A DNA stretch of 25,516 nucleotides from a virus (IMGVR_UViG_3300028025_000616:1-25516); one strand, 5' to 3'. Positions 8,516-16,330 are shown, counted from the stretch's first letter. A program made the numbers and translations. The notes: generated from the sequence alone by a model not told the origin.

Positions 8516-10503
8516 TAATTTCTCGTTCCGTCAGGGCGAGCATCAATCCTAGGTAAACCTAGTTGCCATTGTGTGCCTATTGTATCTGATTCAATTTTAA
8601 AATTCATTTGTCGACCCCGTGCTCTAATAAAGACTTGGTTTGTGTATTGGTCAACTGTTGCTGTTGCAGTTACAATATCTGCATTTGTAGTTTGACCTTC
8701 TTCATTAGTGATTGAACTAGAAGCACCTGGAAAGTTTCTTACCCCCACAGTAATAGTAACTTCAGGAGTAACATTAGCGCCTGTTACAGGATTTGCTACT
8801 TCAGAACCTCTAAAATTAATATCTGGAATAACGCGACGGATAAGCATGTATTTATCACCGTCATCAATATCAATATCTGCAGATTGAATATAAGCTTCAA
8901 TAGGAAGCGGTGCTGCTCCTAATGGTTGTCCATCATCTGTACCATTTTCATGTTGATATACCCATCCATCACCATTAACATCATTAGCGAGTCCAACTGG
9001 ATTATTGAATACACCAGAATCAATCCATGCAGTTCTTTCAAGTTCGCCATAATACCAAATATTTTCAAGGTAATTAAATACAGCATATCTATTAATTTCG
9101 TCTGAATCAGCTGAAGGATAGAACCAAATAATTTCTGTAAACTTGTTGTTAACCCCGGCAAATATAAGTGCGCTTTGAGCAAAGTTAAGGTCTGTAAATA
9201 TGTACTGCCTTATAGTGCAAGGTAATGTATCAACACGACCTGAATAAGTATAGAATCTATCTCGACCCATCCAGTAGGTAATATTATTAGATCCTACAAC
9301 AGCATTAGCACCAATAATTGATATGTTATGTGATAACTCTTGTAAACCAAATACTTCGTCTGTACCTAAAAATTGTATTGAAGTTAATGATGTATTAGTA
9401 AATACTAATGTTTCTTGTCTAGTATTAATTGCAGTAATAATTCTAGAACCTGATTGGAGTCGTAAGAACCCCGCAGTTTTGCCAGTTCCAGGTTGCCAAT
9501 CTTCAGGCTCTGGACCAATATCAGGATCAACATTAGACCAACGTATAAGTAATGGGTCATAAGTACCTAAATAATCTGGCGGAGAAGCTCCAGCATCATA
9601 ATTAGTACAGCCTAAAGCAAATAAAAATCCTTGTGGGCTAAATAATATCTTAGTAACTTTTTGAGGTACTGCAACCGCCCCTCCTACTGAAGATAACAAT
9701 ACTGCACGCGTATTAAAAGCAGATGTATATGCCCAATAATAAATTTCTCCGCCTGTAGTACCTACAGTGTCATACTGAGTATTAAATACTAAATCGTTAT
9801 TAAACTTATCCATAAAAATAAGTCGTACGGGTTGAAATATTGGTGACGTAGAGCCTGAACCCCAAGTAAGTCTCCCCCAAGTAGAAGTACCCCAACCGTA
9901 ACCCGCTGTTGTAATAGGAAACCCTGCAGGCATATAAACAATAGCAGTAATAGCTGTGCCGCCTTGCCCAGTTGTGGTAGACGTTGCAGTGGTTGTAGCT
10001 TCAAAAGTAAAAGTATTAGTATCAATTACAGTGACTTGAACAGTTGCGTTCATTTCAGTAACAGGAATACCACCAATAGTAGGCCCTGCAATACCACTAA
10101 ATTCTACATAAGTACCTGTAGTAGCCCCGTGCCCTGTAATAGTTACAGTTACAGTTTTAGATGCATTTGTTGTGCCTATGCAATTGTCTGTTGATGGAGT
10201 TGTTCCAGAATTATATGTTTCATAAATAGGTGTTATATCATATAGCGTAGTACCCGCACCAACATAGATTCTATTATTAGTACCAATACCTACTAAATTA
10301 GCCCCATCAGTTGTTGACCAACTAAATATAGATCGCGCTGAACCGGTATACGCATTTAAATTAGATACAGTCCAACCGCCAAATTTTTCAGGGTAACCTG
10401 ATCTAAAACGAACAAGCTGAGTTTCATACCAACCACCTTCTGATGCGTAGTTAGTTTGGTCTCGGTTAATACCGGGTTTAAATACTAATTTACCTAATGC
10501 CAT
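8515..10503 (-). CDS. Large tail hub/nozzle-like structural protein, 662 aa
   Basis: The start (MALGKLVFKPGINRDQTNYA, then GGWYETQLVRFRSGYPEKFGGW) is characteristic, from memory, of a widespread environmental phage structural protein. Repeated short beta blades, many with Gly-x-x-x-Tyr/Trp or DPLLIRWSN-like elements, and the length suggest a beta-propeller core. This would be like the nozzle or hub proteins that close short tails (T7 gp12 and P22 gp10 are functional analogues only). Residues about 105-187 (ITGHGATTGTYVEFSG and following) look like a separate beta-sandwich module inserted into the N-terminal half. ATG 10503 overlaps the lysozyme stop by one base. It is confidently a virion protein; the hub role is inferred. 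Confidence 0.85.
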   Translation of the reverse strand: MALGKLVFKPGINRDQTNYASEGGWYETQLVRFRSGYPEKFGGWTVSNLNAYTGSARSIFSWSTTDGANLVGIGTNNRIYVGAGTTLYDITPIYETYNSGTTPSTDNCIGTTNASKTVTVTITGHGATTGTYVEFSGIAGPTIGGIPVTEMNATVQVTVIDTNTFTFEATTTATSTTTGQGGTAITAIVYMPAGFPITTAGYGWGTSTWGRLTWGSGSTSPIFQPVRLIFMDKFNNDLVFNTQYDTVGTTGGEIYYWAYTSAFNTRAVLLSSVGGAVAVPQKVTKILFSPQGFLFALGCTNYDAGASPPDYLGTYDPLLIRWSNVDPDIGPEPEDWQPGTGKTAGFLRLQSGSRIITAINTRQETLVFTNTSLTSIQFLGTDEVFGLQELSHNISIIGANAVVGSNNITYWMGRDRFYTYSGRVDTLPCTIRQYIFTDLNFAQSALIFAGVNNKFTEIIWFYPSADSDEINRYAVFNYLENIWYYGELERTAWIDSGVFNNPVGLANDVNGDGWVYQHENGTDDGQPLGAAPLPIEAYIQSADIDIDDGDKYMLIRRVIPDINFRGSEVANPVTGANVTPEVTITVGVRNFPGASSSITNEEGQTTNADIVTATATVDQYTNQVFIRARGRQMNFKIESDTIGTQWQLGLPRIDARPDGTRN

Positions 10504-10952
10504 TATTTACCTTCAAAGAGTGCTTTCTCGTCTAATCTACGGATTTGTAGACCTCTGAGTATTTTACCACCTGCACGACAATATTTCACTAACGATTCCA
10601 TAGCCGCCTTTTTATCCCCGCGTAGAAGCGCTTGACGGAGTGTTGATCTTTGAAAGCATCCAAGGCCCAAATTGAAGCAAAAACTAATAATAGCGTCAAA
10701 TTCGCATTGTCTAAGAGGCACGTTAGGTAACATCTTATGTACTCCCAACTCGAAGCGACGTAGGTCGGATTTAAGAATTCCATCTATTTCTTCCTGCGAA
10801 AAAGTTCTGTTCCAAGAATCAGGCAAAGATTTGCCATCGCCGATAAGGTGGCCAACACCAACAGTCCACAAGTTTGCAGGACAACGATAGGGACGACTAC
10901 GCACGCCTTCGTGATGTTTAATAAGAGCGATAGCAGCTTTTGATACATTCAC
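10503..10952 (-). CDS. Endolysin: GH24-type lysozyme (muramidase), 149 aa
   Basis: Hydrolyses the beta-1,4 bonds of peptidoglycan at lysis. The catalytic pattern E-8aa-C/D-5aa-T is complete: E15, C24, T30, in HHEGVRSRPYRCPANLWTVG. The Asp of T4 lysozyme is replaced by Cys, as in some phage endolysins. A VGVGHLIG block follows. Residues about 85-100 (CEFDAIISFCFNLGLGCFQ) match the family's conserved second region (FDALvSFaFNlG). There is no signal peptide or SAR-type N-terminal anchor, so export should depend on the holin. The start is GTG directly after the holin's TAA; the nearby ATG at 10948 is out of frame. Full length for a single-domain family member. Confidence 0.93.
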   Translation of the reverse strand: MNVSKAAIALIKHHEGVRSRPYRCPANLWTVGVGHLIGDGKSLPDSWNRTFSQEEIDGILKSDLRRFELGVHKMLPNVPLRQCEFDAIISFCFNLGLGCFQRSTLRQALLRGDKKAAMESLVKYCRAGGKILRGLQIRRLDEKALFEGK

Positions 10953-11438
10953 TTATTTCTTTTCCCAAGTTCTAGCACCAAAGTAGAATCCAATAATAGA
11001 AGCTACGATGCTCATTTCATCACCAGAAAATACAACGTCCATAGCTTCACGGCTAAATCCAGTTGAGTGAATTGCCCATATAAATCCAGCTATATCTACA
11101 AATACAAGTAGCCCTACAAAAGTGAAAGCAACAATAGGACGGACAGCTGCGTTAAGAGTTTTAACCCATGGGGCTGCATCATGTACAAGTTTTGCATCGT
11201 GTTCATAAAGTGCTTGACGTTCTTGTGCAAATGTTTCAGCATAAGTACCCTCCAATTCAATAGCAGCTATTTTTTCTTGAGCAATAAAACCTTTTTCAGC
11301 CATAGCCATTTGTTGTTGATTTTGCATTTCAGCCATTTTACGTTCATGTGCTTGGTCTCCCTTTTGTTGGAAGAAGCTTAAAATGTTTGGTAGCCCCGCA
11401 GTAGCGAAGCCGAGAATCGAGGAGAGGATTGATAGCAT
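10953..11438 (-). CDS. Holin, three-transmembrane type, 161 aa
   Basis: Predicted to form membrane lesions that release the lysozyme. The N-terminal hydrophobic segment spans about 2-23. A charged helical region follows at about 25-90. The second segment is at about 101-123 (VAFTFVGLLVFVDIAGFIWA) and a third at about 142-156 (SIVASIIGFYFGART). The pattern NAAVRPIVAF before the second segment and IIGFYFGART at the end resembles the 3TM holin family found in gene transfer agents and environmental phages (from memory). It begins one base after the stop of the coiled-coil gene and ends next to the lysozyme, giving a compact lysis cassette. Confidence 0.85.
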   Translation of the reverse strand: MLSILSSILGFATAGLPNILSFFQQKGDQAHERKMAEMQNQQQMAMAEKGFIAQEKIAAIELEGTYAETFAQERQALYEHDAKLVHDAAPWVKTLNAAVRPIVAFTFVGLLVFVDIAGFIWAIHSTGFSREAMDVVFSGDEMSIVASIIGFYFGARTWEKK

Positions 11439-11439
11439 G

Positions 11440-11835
11440 TTAGTTGTTCAATGGATTAACCATTGCCTTTCTTAATTGTTTCATTTCGTCTTTTACATTT
11501 GTTACTGTATCTGTGATCTTGTCTTGAGTAGCTTTAGCAACACTATTAGCTTCAATAGCACGACCATAAGCTTCGTTTGCTTTTTCTAATGCACGGTTGT
11601 TAGACATCATCACATCAACTAATTGGCGCTCAGTAGAACGTGATCTATCTTCTAAAACTATAATACGAGTCTCAACAGAGCTCATCTTTTTTACTTCCTC
11701 AATCGTCGAGGTCAAATCGTTGAAGAGGGTTATCCCGTAATATACTGCGCCACCTGTTGGCACTAGCACGGATAATATAATCCCCAGTATCATTTGCGCT
11801 GATAAATTCAAGGAGTATGTTTTGTTGTTGTCCAT
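11440..11835 (-). CDS. Membrane-anchored coiled-coil protein, i-spanin-like, 131 aa
   Basis: One transmembrane segment lies near the N-terminus (about 13-35, MILGIILSVLVPTGGAVYY). About 95 residues of charged, heptad-like helix follow (TSTIEEVKKMSS..., then LEKANEAYGRAIEANSVAKA). This layout, plus position directly before holin and lysozyme, fits an inner-membrane spanin subunit (Rz-like); an accessory holin is the alternative. The first 137 bases overlap the 3' end of the upstream secreted-protein gene in another frame. AGGA lies about 8 bases before ATG 11835, supporting this start. No lipoprotein partner (o-spanin) was identified, so the spanin role is an inference from shape and context. 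Confidence 0.75.
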   Translation of the reverse strand: MDNNKTYSLNLSAQMILGIILSVLVPTGGAVYYGITLFNDLTSTIEEVKKMSSVETRIIVLEDRSRSTERQLVDVMMSNNRALEKANEAYGRAIEANSVAKATQDKITDTVTNVKDEMKQLRKAMVNPLNN

Positions 11836-12736
11836 ATTCTTGTTCCTGTATAAATTTAATTGATTCTTCTAGTTGCGCTTGCTGCATATTGTAGCCCGCG
11901 TTTAAAAGCTGCATCGACATTACTATGCCAAAGCCTGGTACTAAATCTTTCCCCACAGGTGTTTCTGGGGCTTTTACATTATCTTTCTTACTTGTACCCA
12001 ACGTTGTCGTACTCTTTGCGGGGCTTGGTGCAAATGTCCCCCCACTTGATTCGCTTTTTACTGTGGCTACCGAAGTAGCCGGTGTTTCTACTGTCGTCGT
12101 CAATGCAGTCATGTCCTGTACAATTACAGGTTCGGGTTGCATGATTGGCGCAGTTGTGACTTGGTTTAGCACACTGTTTGGATTCATTGGGCTTATCGGA
12201 CTGATCGGCGATGCCGGGTTGTTTAAGTTCGTCGATGTCATCTTGCAAGTATTGTAAATTTCCGACCAAGCAGTCCAAGTTGGCGAACCATACGGATCTG
12301 AGCATATCGAAGTTCTTTGTTCTTGTGATAATCCTTCGAAGCCAGCTTGACATGTTAGTTGCCTCGTTTCAACAGATTCAATACACGTTGGAGGATCTGG
12401 CGTACAGTTGTTAGAAGTCGTTGTCCAATCTGTCCACTGGTTATTACTACATGTTTTAGTCCTACTTTGATTAATTGCGCCTGAGTAATTAGGTTGGCAA
12501 GCAATACTTTGAAACTCAGTAATATCTTGGCAAGGAGGGTCCACAGGTTGCCCACACTCAGGGATGCTAGGATAAATTTGGCATGCAAGTTGTTGACAAG
12601 CTGCAAGAGTCGTTCCTTGATCAACATATAAACTGTCAAAAACTGGGCCATAATACGTCCAAGAACCTGCGTAACAATTTGCATATGCATTATTCCTTAG
12701 TAGAAGGCAAAGCAGGAATATTATAATCCTCGCCAT
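11699..12736 (-). CDS. Secreted Cys-rich repeat protein, 345 aa, unknown function
   Basis: The N-terminus is a clear Sec signal peptide (ARIIIFLLCLLLRNNAYA, likely cut before N20). The mature N-terminal part has twelve cysteines (21 to 164). It includes two matching modules, C80-x15-C96-x14-C111 and C129-x15-C145-x18-C164, each with a G, Q-x-R-T, and WT(D/A)W before the last Cys. They look somewhat like thrombospondin-type or other bacterial surface Cys repeats. Residues about 170-265 are a Pro/Ser/Thr-rich linker. Residues about 275-345 are helical and charged. The signal peptide region overlaps the preceding gene by 47 bases, and the C-terminus overlaps the next gene by 137. It may act in the periplasm or at the cell surface of infected cells. 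Not recognised. Confidence 0.8.
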   Translation of the reverse strand: MARIIIFLLCLLLRNNAYANCYAGSWTYYGPVFDSLYVDQGTTLAACQQLACQIYPSIPECGQPVDPPCQDITEFQSIACQPNYSGAINQSRTKTCSNNQWTDWTTTSNNCTPDPPTCIESVETRQLTCQAGFEGLSQEQRTSICSDPYGSPTWTAWSEIYNTCKMTSTNLNNPASPISPISPMNPNSVLNQVTTAPIMQPEPVIVQDMTALTTTVETPATSVATVKSESSGGTFAPSPAKSTTTLGTSKKDNVKAPETPVGKDLVPGFGIVMSMQLLNAGYNMQQAQLEESIKFIQEQEYGQQQNILLEFISANDTGDYIIRASANRWRSILRDNPLQRFDLDD

Positions 12737-13157
12737 ATAATTTTTTGAACCTTTCGGGATTACGTTGGAACCAAGCTTTCTTAGCGGCTTGACCTACAGA
12801 ACCTCCCATAGGACAAGGTGATCCACTCATCTCCATAGCGTCCCATACTTTTGGATCTTGGCATAACACCGATACGGCAGCTACTTTAAGTCCTAAATCG
12901 TTTAGTGTTTTGGCTAACTTGATTTTAACGCAGTTCTCATCAAGTAAAACTGTGCCACCTGACAAAGAAATAAAACCTAAATTACCCGCTGCACTAATAG
13001 GCACTGCACAAACATCTTGTGAAAACGCAGACATACTAGGTGCCATAGCACTAGGTACTGGCATTCCTTTTTGATTAATTGTCGTGGTTTCTGCGTGAGC
13101 TTGATGAATGCAAACTAACAAACAAAGCGTAATTAAAATTCCAACTATAATCTTCAT
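12690..13157 (-). CDS. Secreted four-cysteine protein, 155 aa, unknown function
   Basis: A signal peptide (MKIIVGILITLCLLVCIHQA) ends at an AHA cleavage site near residue 22. The LLVC is a poor lipobox, so type I cleavage is more likely. The mature part has cysteines at 50, 76, 99 and 115, enough for two disulfides. Segments such as VPSAMAPSMSAFSQDVC, LLDENCVKIKLAKTL, LKVAAVSVLCQDPKVWDAM and SGSPCPMGG recall a secreted-protein family I have seen in environmental phages without known function. It starts one base after the fibre gene's stop and overlaps the next secreted gene by 47 bases. Its place just before the lysis genes suggests a late periplasmic role. Confidence 0.82.
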   Translation of the reverse strand: MKIIVGILITLCLLVCIHQAHAETTTINQKGMPVPSAMAPSMSAFSQDVCAVPISAAGNLGFISLSGGTVLLDENCVKIKLAKTLNDLGLKVAAVSVLCQDPKVWDAMEMSGSPCPMGGSVGQAAKKAWFQRNPERFKKLYGEDYNIPALPSTKE

Positions 13158-13158
13158 T

Positions 13159-13992
13159 TTATATAGTACCGAAAGAAGTTACATTACCTATCACAGTCAA
13201 ATTACCCAATGAATCTATTTTACCTACATTAGACCCATTATAACTAAATATTAAATCTGTACCGGTTGGAGTTACATTCCAACCACCCGCATTCGTAATT
13301 CGAGTAGCGTTAGTAGCGTTAGTTACTGCTGTAGTACTAATCTGTCCTACAATATCAGCAGCACTGGCAACTTGAATAGCACTTGTTGTATTTCCTTTTA
13401 ACAAAGCGCCTGATGTAAATGTTGCAGCTCCTGTACCACCTTGAGCTACTGAAAGAGGCGTAGTTAATCCAGATATTGATGTAGCAGCTAATGTAGTAAA
13501 GGCTCCTGTTGAAGCACTGATAGCACCTATAGGAGTTGCATTAATTGCACCACCTAAAATAACTGCAGCGCTTGATAAAACAGCGCCTTCAAAAAAATTA
13601 ATAGCCGCATTAACACCGGTGCCTGTACTAAATACTTGCCCAGTAGTTCCTGCGGGAATGGTATATGTAGGACCTGTTGAATTTTTAACTGTTACGTCAT
13701 TAGCTAAACCGTTAGTCACAATGTAATATTTTTCAATATCAGGTACAGTTAAATTACGAGCTCCACCTGAAGTTCCAGTTAGGTTAAGTCTTAAATTACG
13801 CGCAGCTTGTGACGTATTAGTATTAGTAAGCGTCAAAGTTACGTCCGCACTTGAAAAAGCTACGTTAGCAGAACCTGTAATAGCCTCTTCAATCGCCGTA
13901 CCTAAATTGGTATTTGTAGTTGTACCCCAGGTACCAGACTGATCGCCTGTACCCATAAGTTCTATTTTTAAGCTTGAATATGTACTTGACAT
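13159..13992 (-). CDS. Tail fibre protein, 277 aa
   Basis: The N-terminal block (TYSSLKIELMGTGDQSGTWG, then NTNLGTAIEEAITG) is a virion-attachment signature I recall from many aquatic phage fibres. The middle is a beta-rich Ser/Thr/Asn/Gly domain of about 140 residues containing VTLTLTN and DIEKYYIVTNG. The second half has repeated GGTG and ATS-type fibre turns (LSVAQGGTGAATFTSGALL). The end (GTDLIFSYNGSNVGKIDSLG) resembles a short C-terminal trimerisation motif. AAAGGATTT precedes ATG 13992. It is the last of the fibre cluster and is followed by the secreted-protein pair. No receptor specificity can be read. Confidence 0.85.
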   Translation of the reverse strand: MSSTYSSLKIELMGTGDQSGTWGTTTNTNLGTAIEEAITGSANVAFSSADVTLTLTNTNTSQAARNLRLNLTGTSGGARNLTVPDIEKYYIVTNGLANDVTVKNSTGPTYTIPAGTTGQVFSTGTGVNAAINFFEGAVLSSAAVILGGAINATPIGAISASTGAFTTLAATSISGLTTPLSVAQGGTGAATFTSGALLKGNTTSAIQVASAADIVGQISTTAVTNATNATRITNAGGWNVTPTGTDLIFSYNGSNVGKIDSLGNLTVIGNVTSFGTI

Positions 13993-14018
13993 AATAAATC
14001 CTTTATTTAATAATCCGT

Positions 14019-14024
14019 ATTATA
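14019..14024 (-). promoter_or_regulatory. Candidate -10 element (TATAAT) before the 277-aa fibre gene
   Basis: A perfect TATAAT lies in one of the few intergenic gaps (34 bases), 27 bases before the ATG. No good -35 box lies 16-18 bases upstream (best about 3 of 6), and an AT-rich gap makes a chance match likely. It could be a weak internal promoter for the 277-aa fibre, secreted and lysis genes. Confidence 0.2.
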
Positions 14025-14026
14025 CC

Positions 14027-14947
14027 CTAACTACAAGGTTGCTTTGTATCTATGGTTCCCCAATTCGGGGTTTGTGCATCATTTACATCTACCCATACGC
14101 CATTAGGAGTTGCTATTGTAGCCCATGAAGCGGACTGACTATCATCAATCTTAAACCAGCCGTTGTAACATAAGTCATCTAGTAATGTAATAACCTCTGT
14201 AATTGACTGTAAATAATTAGATTGCTGTGTAGATGAATCATTTAACCTTGAATTTTCTACCCTAACTACAATAAACTGAGCACTAATTGTAGGCGTGTCT
14301 TCTACTGTAACAGGCTCTGTAATATCCAAGAAGAATACACTACCTATAACACTACTATCAGCAAGATCAACATTTTCTACTTTAGTTACTACAAAGTTAG
14401 CAACAATACTATTTAGATCAGCTAAGTTAATGTTTTCGTTTCTAGCTACACTAAACTGCGCCGTAATGTTTCTAACGTCGTTTAAAATTACATTTTCTGC
14501 TCGGCTTGTATTAAACTGCGCTGAAATAGTATTTACATCGTCAAATATAGCATCTTCATTACGAGATTGTAGCGCTGCAAAGAAAGGTACTAAAACGTCG
14601 TTTACATCCACGTTCTCTGTCACACTTTGAGCAAACCCAGCTACTATTGATTGTTGGCTTTCTATAGTATTAATAGGCTCTGTGATACTTTGTAATGCAT
14701 CAAAAACTTCAGTGTTTGCAGCTTCTACACTAATAAGTTCGTTAATTGTTCCAATAAAAATACTTGCGTCAGAGTTAAAATCATCTATCTCAGCGATAGG
14801 CTCTATTCTTGTTTCATTAAAAGTAAATAACTGCGTATTAATATCAGCTATGCCAAACGCTTCAGTTACTGACTCAAAAAAGCTATTGCCCCCAGCAGAG
14901 GGTAAGGTAGTAAAGGATACTTCTGCAAATGATGCGTATCCAAACAT
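14027..14947 (-). CDS. Fibre-like protein of 20-residue repeats, 306 aa
   Basis: After a 25-residue start (MFGYASFAEVSFTTLPSAGG), residues about 26-250 form roughly eleven degenerate 20-residue units. The pattern is x-(I/V/A)-x-E-x-(I/V)-x-(L/V)-x-D-x(4)-(I/V)-x-A-x-F; examples are SRAENVILNDVRNITAQFSV and ARNENINLADLNSIVANFVV. The C-terminus holds three Trp-containing turns (GWFKIDD, ASWATI, NWGTID). Such SVTE...D repeats recur in environmental phage tail proteins from memory. They probably form a stacked beta structure such as a solenoid or fibre shaft. The stop is TAG. ATG 14947 follows the upstream TAA directly. A role in the adsorption apparatus is inferred from the fibre genes on both sides. 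Confidence 0.85.
   Translation of the reverse strand: MFGYASFAEVSFTTLPSAGGNSFFESVTEAFGIADINTQLFTFNETRIEPIAEIDDFNSDASIFIGTINELISVEAANTEVFDALQSITEPINTIESQQSIVAGFAQSVTENVDVNDVLVPFFAALQSRNEDAIFDDVNTISAQFNTSRAENVILNDVRNITAQFSVARNENINLADLNSIVANFVVTKVENVDLADSSVIGSVFFLDITEPVTVEDTPTISAQFIVVRVENSRLNDSSTQQSNYLQSITEVITLLDDLCYNGWFKIDDSQSASWATIATPNGVWVDVNDAQTPNWGTIDTKQPCS
14198..14872 (-). repeat. Protein-level 20-residue (60-base) tandem repeats
   Basis: About eleven consecutive units of 20 codons can be aligned by the invariant E and D (six residues apart) and a Phe near position 18. The DNA has diverged so much that no base-level identity remains apart from short matches. Unit length drifts by one residue in places. 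Confidence 0.75.
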
Positions 14948-15316
14948 TTAGTCTTCTAATTTAACCCAAGATATAGTAGCTTCATCCCAATAGTACTCTT
15001 TGCCATCTGTAGGATAAGGTATTGGAGCTTCCCATAACCATGTAGATTGATTTAATACCCAAGAGTCAAGAGGTTTTGGCTCATAAAATACGTCATTTTC
15101 TTTGTCATAAGTAAACCCAATCCCAGCATAGTTACCTCTTAATGCAATGCCTCCATCAGGTTTTTCATCCTGTCCATAATGAATACCACCATAAGTATTA
15201 ATAGAGGTTTGTATCCATAATGATGGGTCTCCTAAATGACCTTCATCAATAAAGTCTTGTTCAACTACAAGAACATTTTGTACTATTCCATCAACAACTT
15301 TTGCAAAGTGACTCAT
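14948..15316 (-). CDS. Fibre-associated protein of cyanophage type, 122 aa
   Basis: The sequence begins MSHFAKVVDGIVQNVLVVEQ and contains SLWIQTSINTYGGIHYGQ, GGIALRGNYAGIGFTYDKEN and SWVLNQSTWLWEAPIPYP. I recall this full pattern from a small protein widespread in cyanophages and other marine or freshwater phages, usually among tail-fibre genes. It is thought to be structural, but its function has not been defined to my knowledge. The length is typical and the protein complete. Its ATG overlaps the glycine-rich gene's TGA (ATGA). The family is a marker of an aquatic phage but does not identify the host. Confidence 0.88.
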   Translation of the reverse strand: MSHFAKVVDGIVQNVLVVEQDFIDEGHLGDPSLWIQTSINTYGGIHYGQDEKPDGGIALRGNYAGIGFTYDKENDVFYEPKPLDSWVLNQSTWLWEAPIPYPTDGKEYYWDEATISWVKLED

Positions 15317-16329
15317 GCTGTGTAAGTTCCTGTTCCTGTAAATGTAATAATAGTATTAGAACCACTAGTAGAAATAGATACACTTGCTGGGGGTCCATAA
15401 GTTCCAGAATATAAAGCTGTAGGCACAGATAGTATAACTACGCCTGAACCACCAGGTTGTCCATTAAAACCTGAACCGCCACCCCCGCCTCCAGTATTTA
15501 CTGCTCCAGCAGTTGCAAGGACAGAGCCTGGATTTGTTCCTCCACTACCGCCCCCTCCTAAACCACCTGCACCCACAGTTCCAGTATTTGTTCCACCCCC
15601 ACCACCACCTGCGTAGTATGAGCCAGTTACTGAAAATAAAGCACCTGCTCCACCTGTTCTAGGTCCACTACCAGGAACACTAGTACCCGCTTGAGTTGCT
15701 CCACCCCCACCACCACCAAATTGTGATGAAGCAGCACCACCTGGAAAACCTTGACCTGGTGTGCCAGTTCCACCTACGCCGTTAGCTGGACCAGGATTTC
15801 CTGAGGATCCGTTATTAGCACCACCGCCTCCACCTGAGCCTCCTGGTCTACCCACAGTACCTGGAGAACCTGGAGGAGTTGAATTACCGCCTGGTCCACC
15901 ACCTGTAGATGTAATTGTAGTAATTGGAGTTCCTGCTAATGATGAGTTTCCTCCGTTTGCTGTAAATACTGCAGCAGGACTAGGACCTGTTCTTCCTGCA
16001 CCACCACCACCAATTGTTGCGGTATATGTAGTTCCACCAACTAATGTAACTGAGCTAGTTAAATATCCACCAGCACCTCCACCACCTCCTCGAGATCCGC
16101 CGCCGCCACCACCACCAGCTACAATTACATATTCAGCAGAATATGTAAGTGATTTACCATAAAAGTCAGTAGGCATAACAATTTGCCCTGTTGGTACGCC
16201 AGCCAAAGCTCTAACATCTGCATCATTAAGAGATAGTTGAGCTGTACCTGGTTGTCTTAATTCTGCAGCTATTGATACACCAGCAGTAGTACCATTTAAG
16301 CTTATTTGTCCTGATGGGTTTAATGCCAT
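15313..16329 (-). CDS. Glycine-rich tail fibre/adhesin, 338 aa
   Basis: The N-terminal 60 residues (ALNPSGQISLNGTTAGVSIA, then LSLNDADVRALAGVP and MPTDFYGKS) are an attachment domain recalled from aquatic phage fibres. Residues about 62-300 are a glycine-rich domain opening YVIVAGGGGGGGSRGGGGGA, with repeated runs of four to seven Gly. SVTLVGGTTYTATIGGGGAG is typical of the phage glycine-rich fibre domain. The C-terminus (GSGVVILSVPTALYSG) closes that domain. Poly-Gly runs can pack as polyglycine-II helices, as in the T-even adhesin gp38 (analogy only). This is a probable receptor-binding protein. The proline-rich reading on the opposite strand is a shadow of its GGN codons. Confidence 0.87.
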   Translation of the reverse strand: MALNPSGQISLNGTTAGVSIAAELRQPGTAQLSLNDADVRALAGVPTGQIVMPTDFYGKSLTYSAEYVIVAGGGGGGGSRGGGGGAGGYLTSSVTLVGGTTYTATIGGGGAGRTGPSPAAVFTANGGNSSLAGTPITTITSTGGGPGGNSTPPGSPGTVGRPGGSGGGGGANNGSSGNPGPANGVGGTGTPGQGFPGGAASSQFGGGGGGATQAGTSVPGSGPRTGGAGALFSVTGSYYAGGGGGGTNTGTVGAGGLGGGGSGGTNPGSVLATAGAVNTGGGGGGSGFNGQPGGSGVVILSVPTALYSGTYGPPASVSISTSGSNTIITFTGTGTYTA

Positions 16330-16330
16330 A

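Noticed and set aside
10946-10948. ATG near the lysozyme start
   Set aside because: It is out of frame with the E-C-T catalytic motif; the GTG at 10952 gives the correct frame.
11925-12257. Plus-strand frame of 110 codons with hydrophobic segments
   Set aside because: It is antisense to the secreted Cys-rich protein's linker. The hydrophobic Val/Gly runs come from Pro/Thr codons read backwards, and every other gene is on the minus strand.
13016-13157. Lipoprotein (o-spanin) reading of the 155-aa protein, based on LLVC
   Set aside because: Val at -1 breaks the lipobox, and a good AHA type I cleavage site follows.
15761-16162. Long plus-strand reading frame rich in proline
   Set aside because: It is the mirror of GGN glycine codons in the fibre gene on the other strand, and has no ribosome site or neighbours on its strand.
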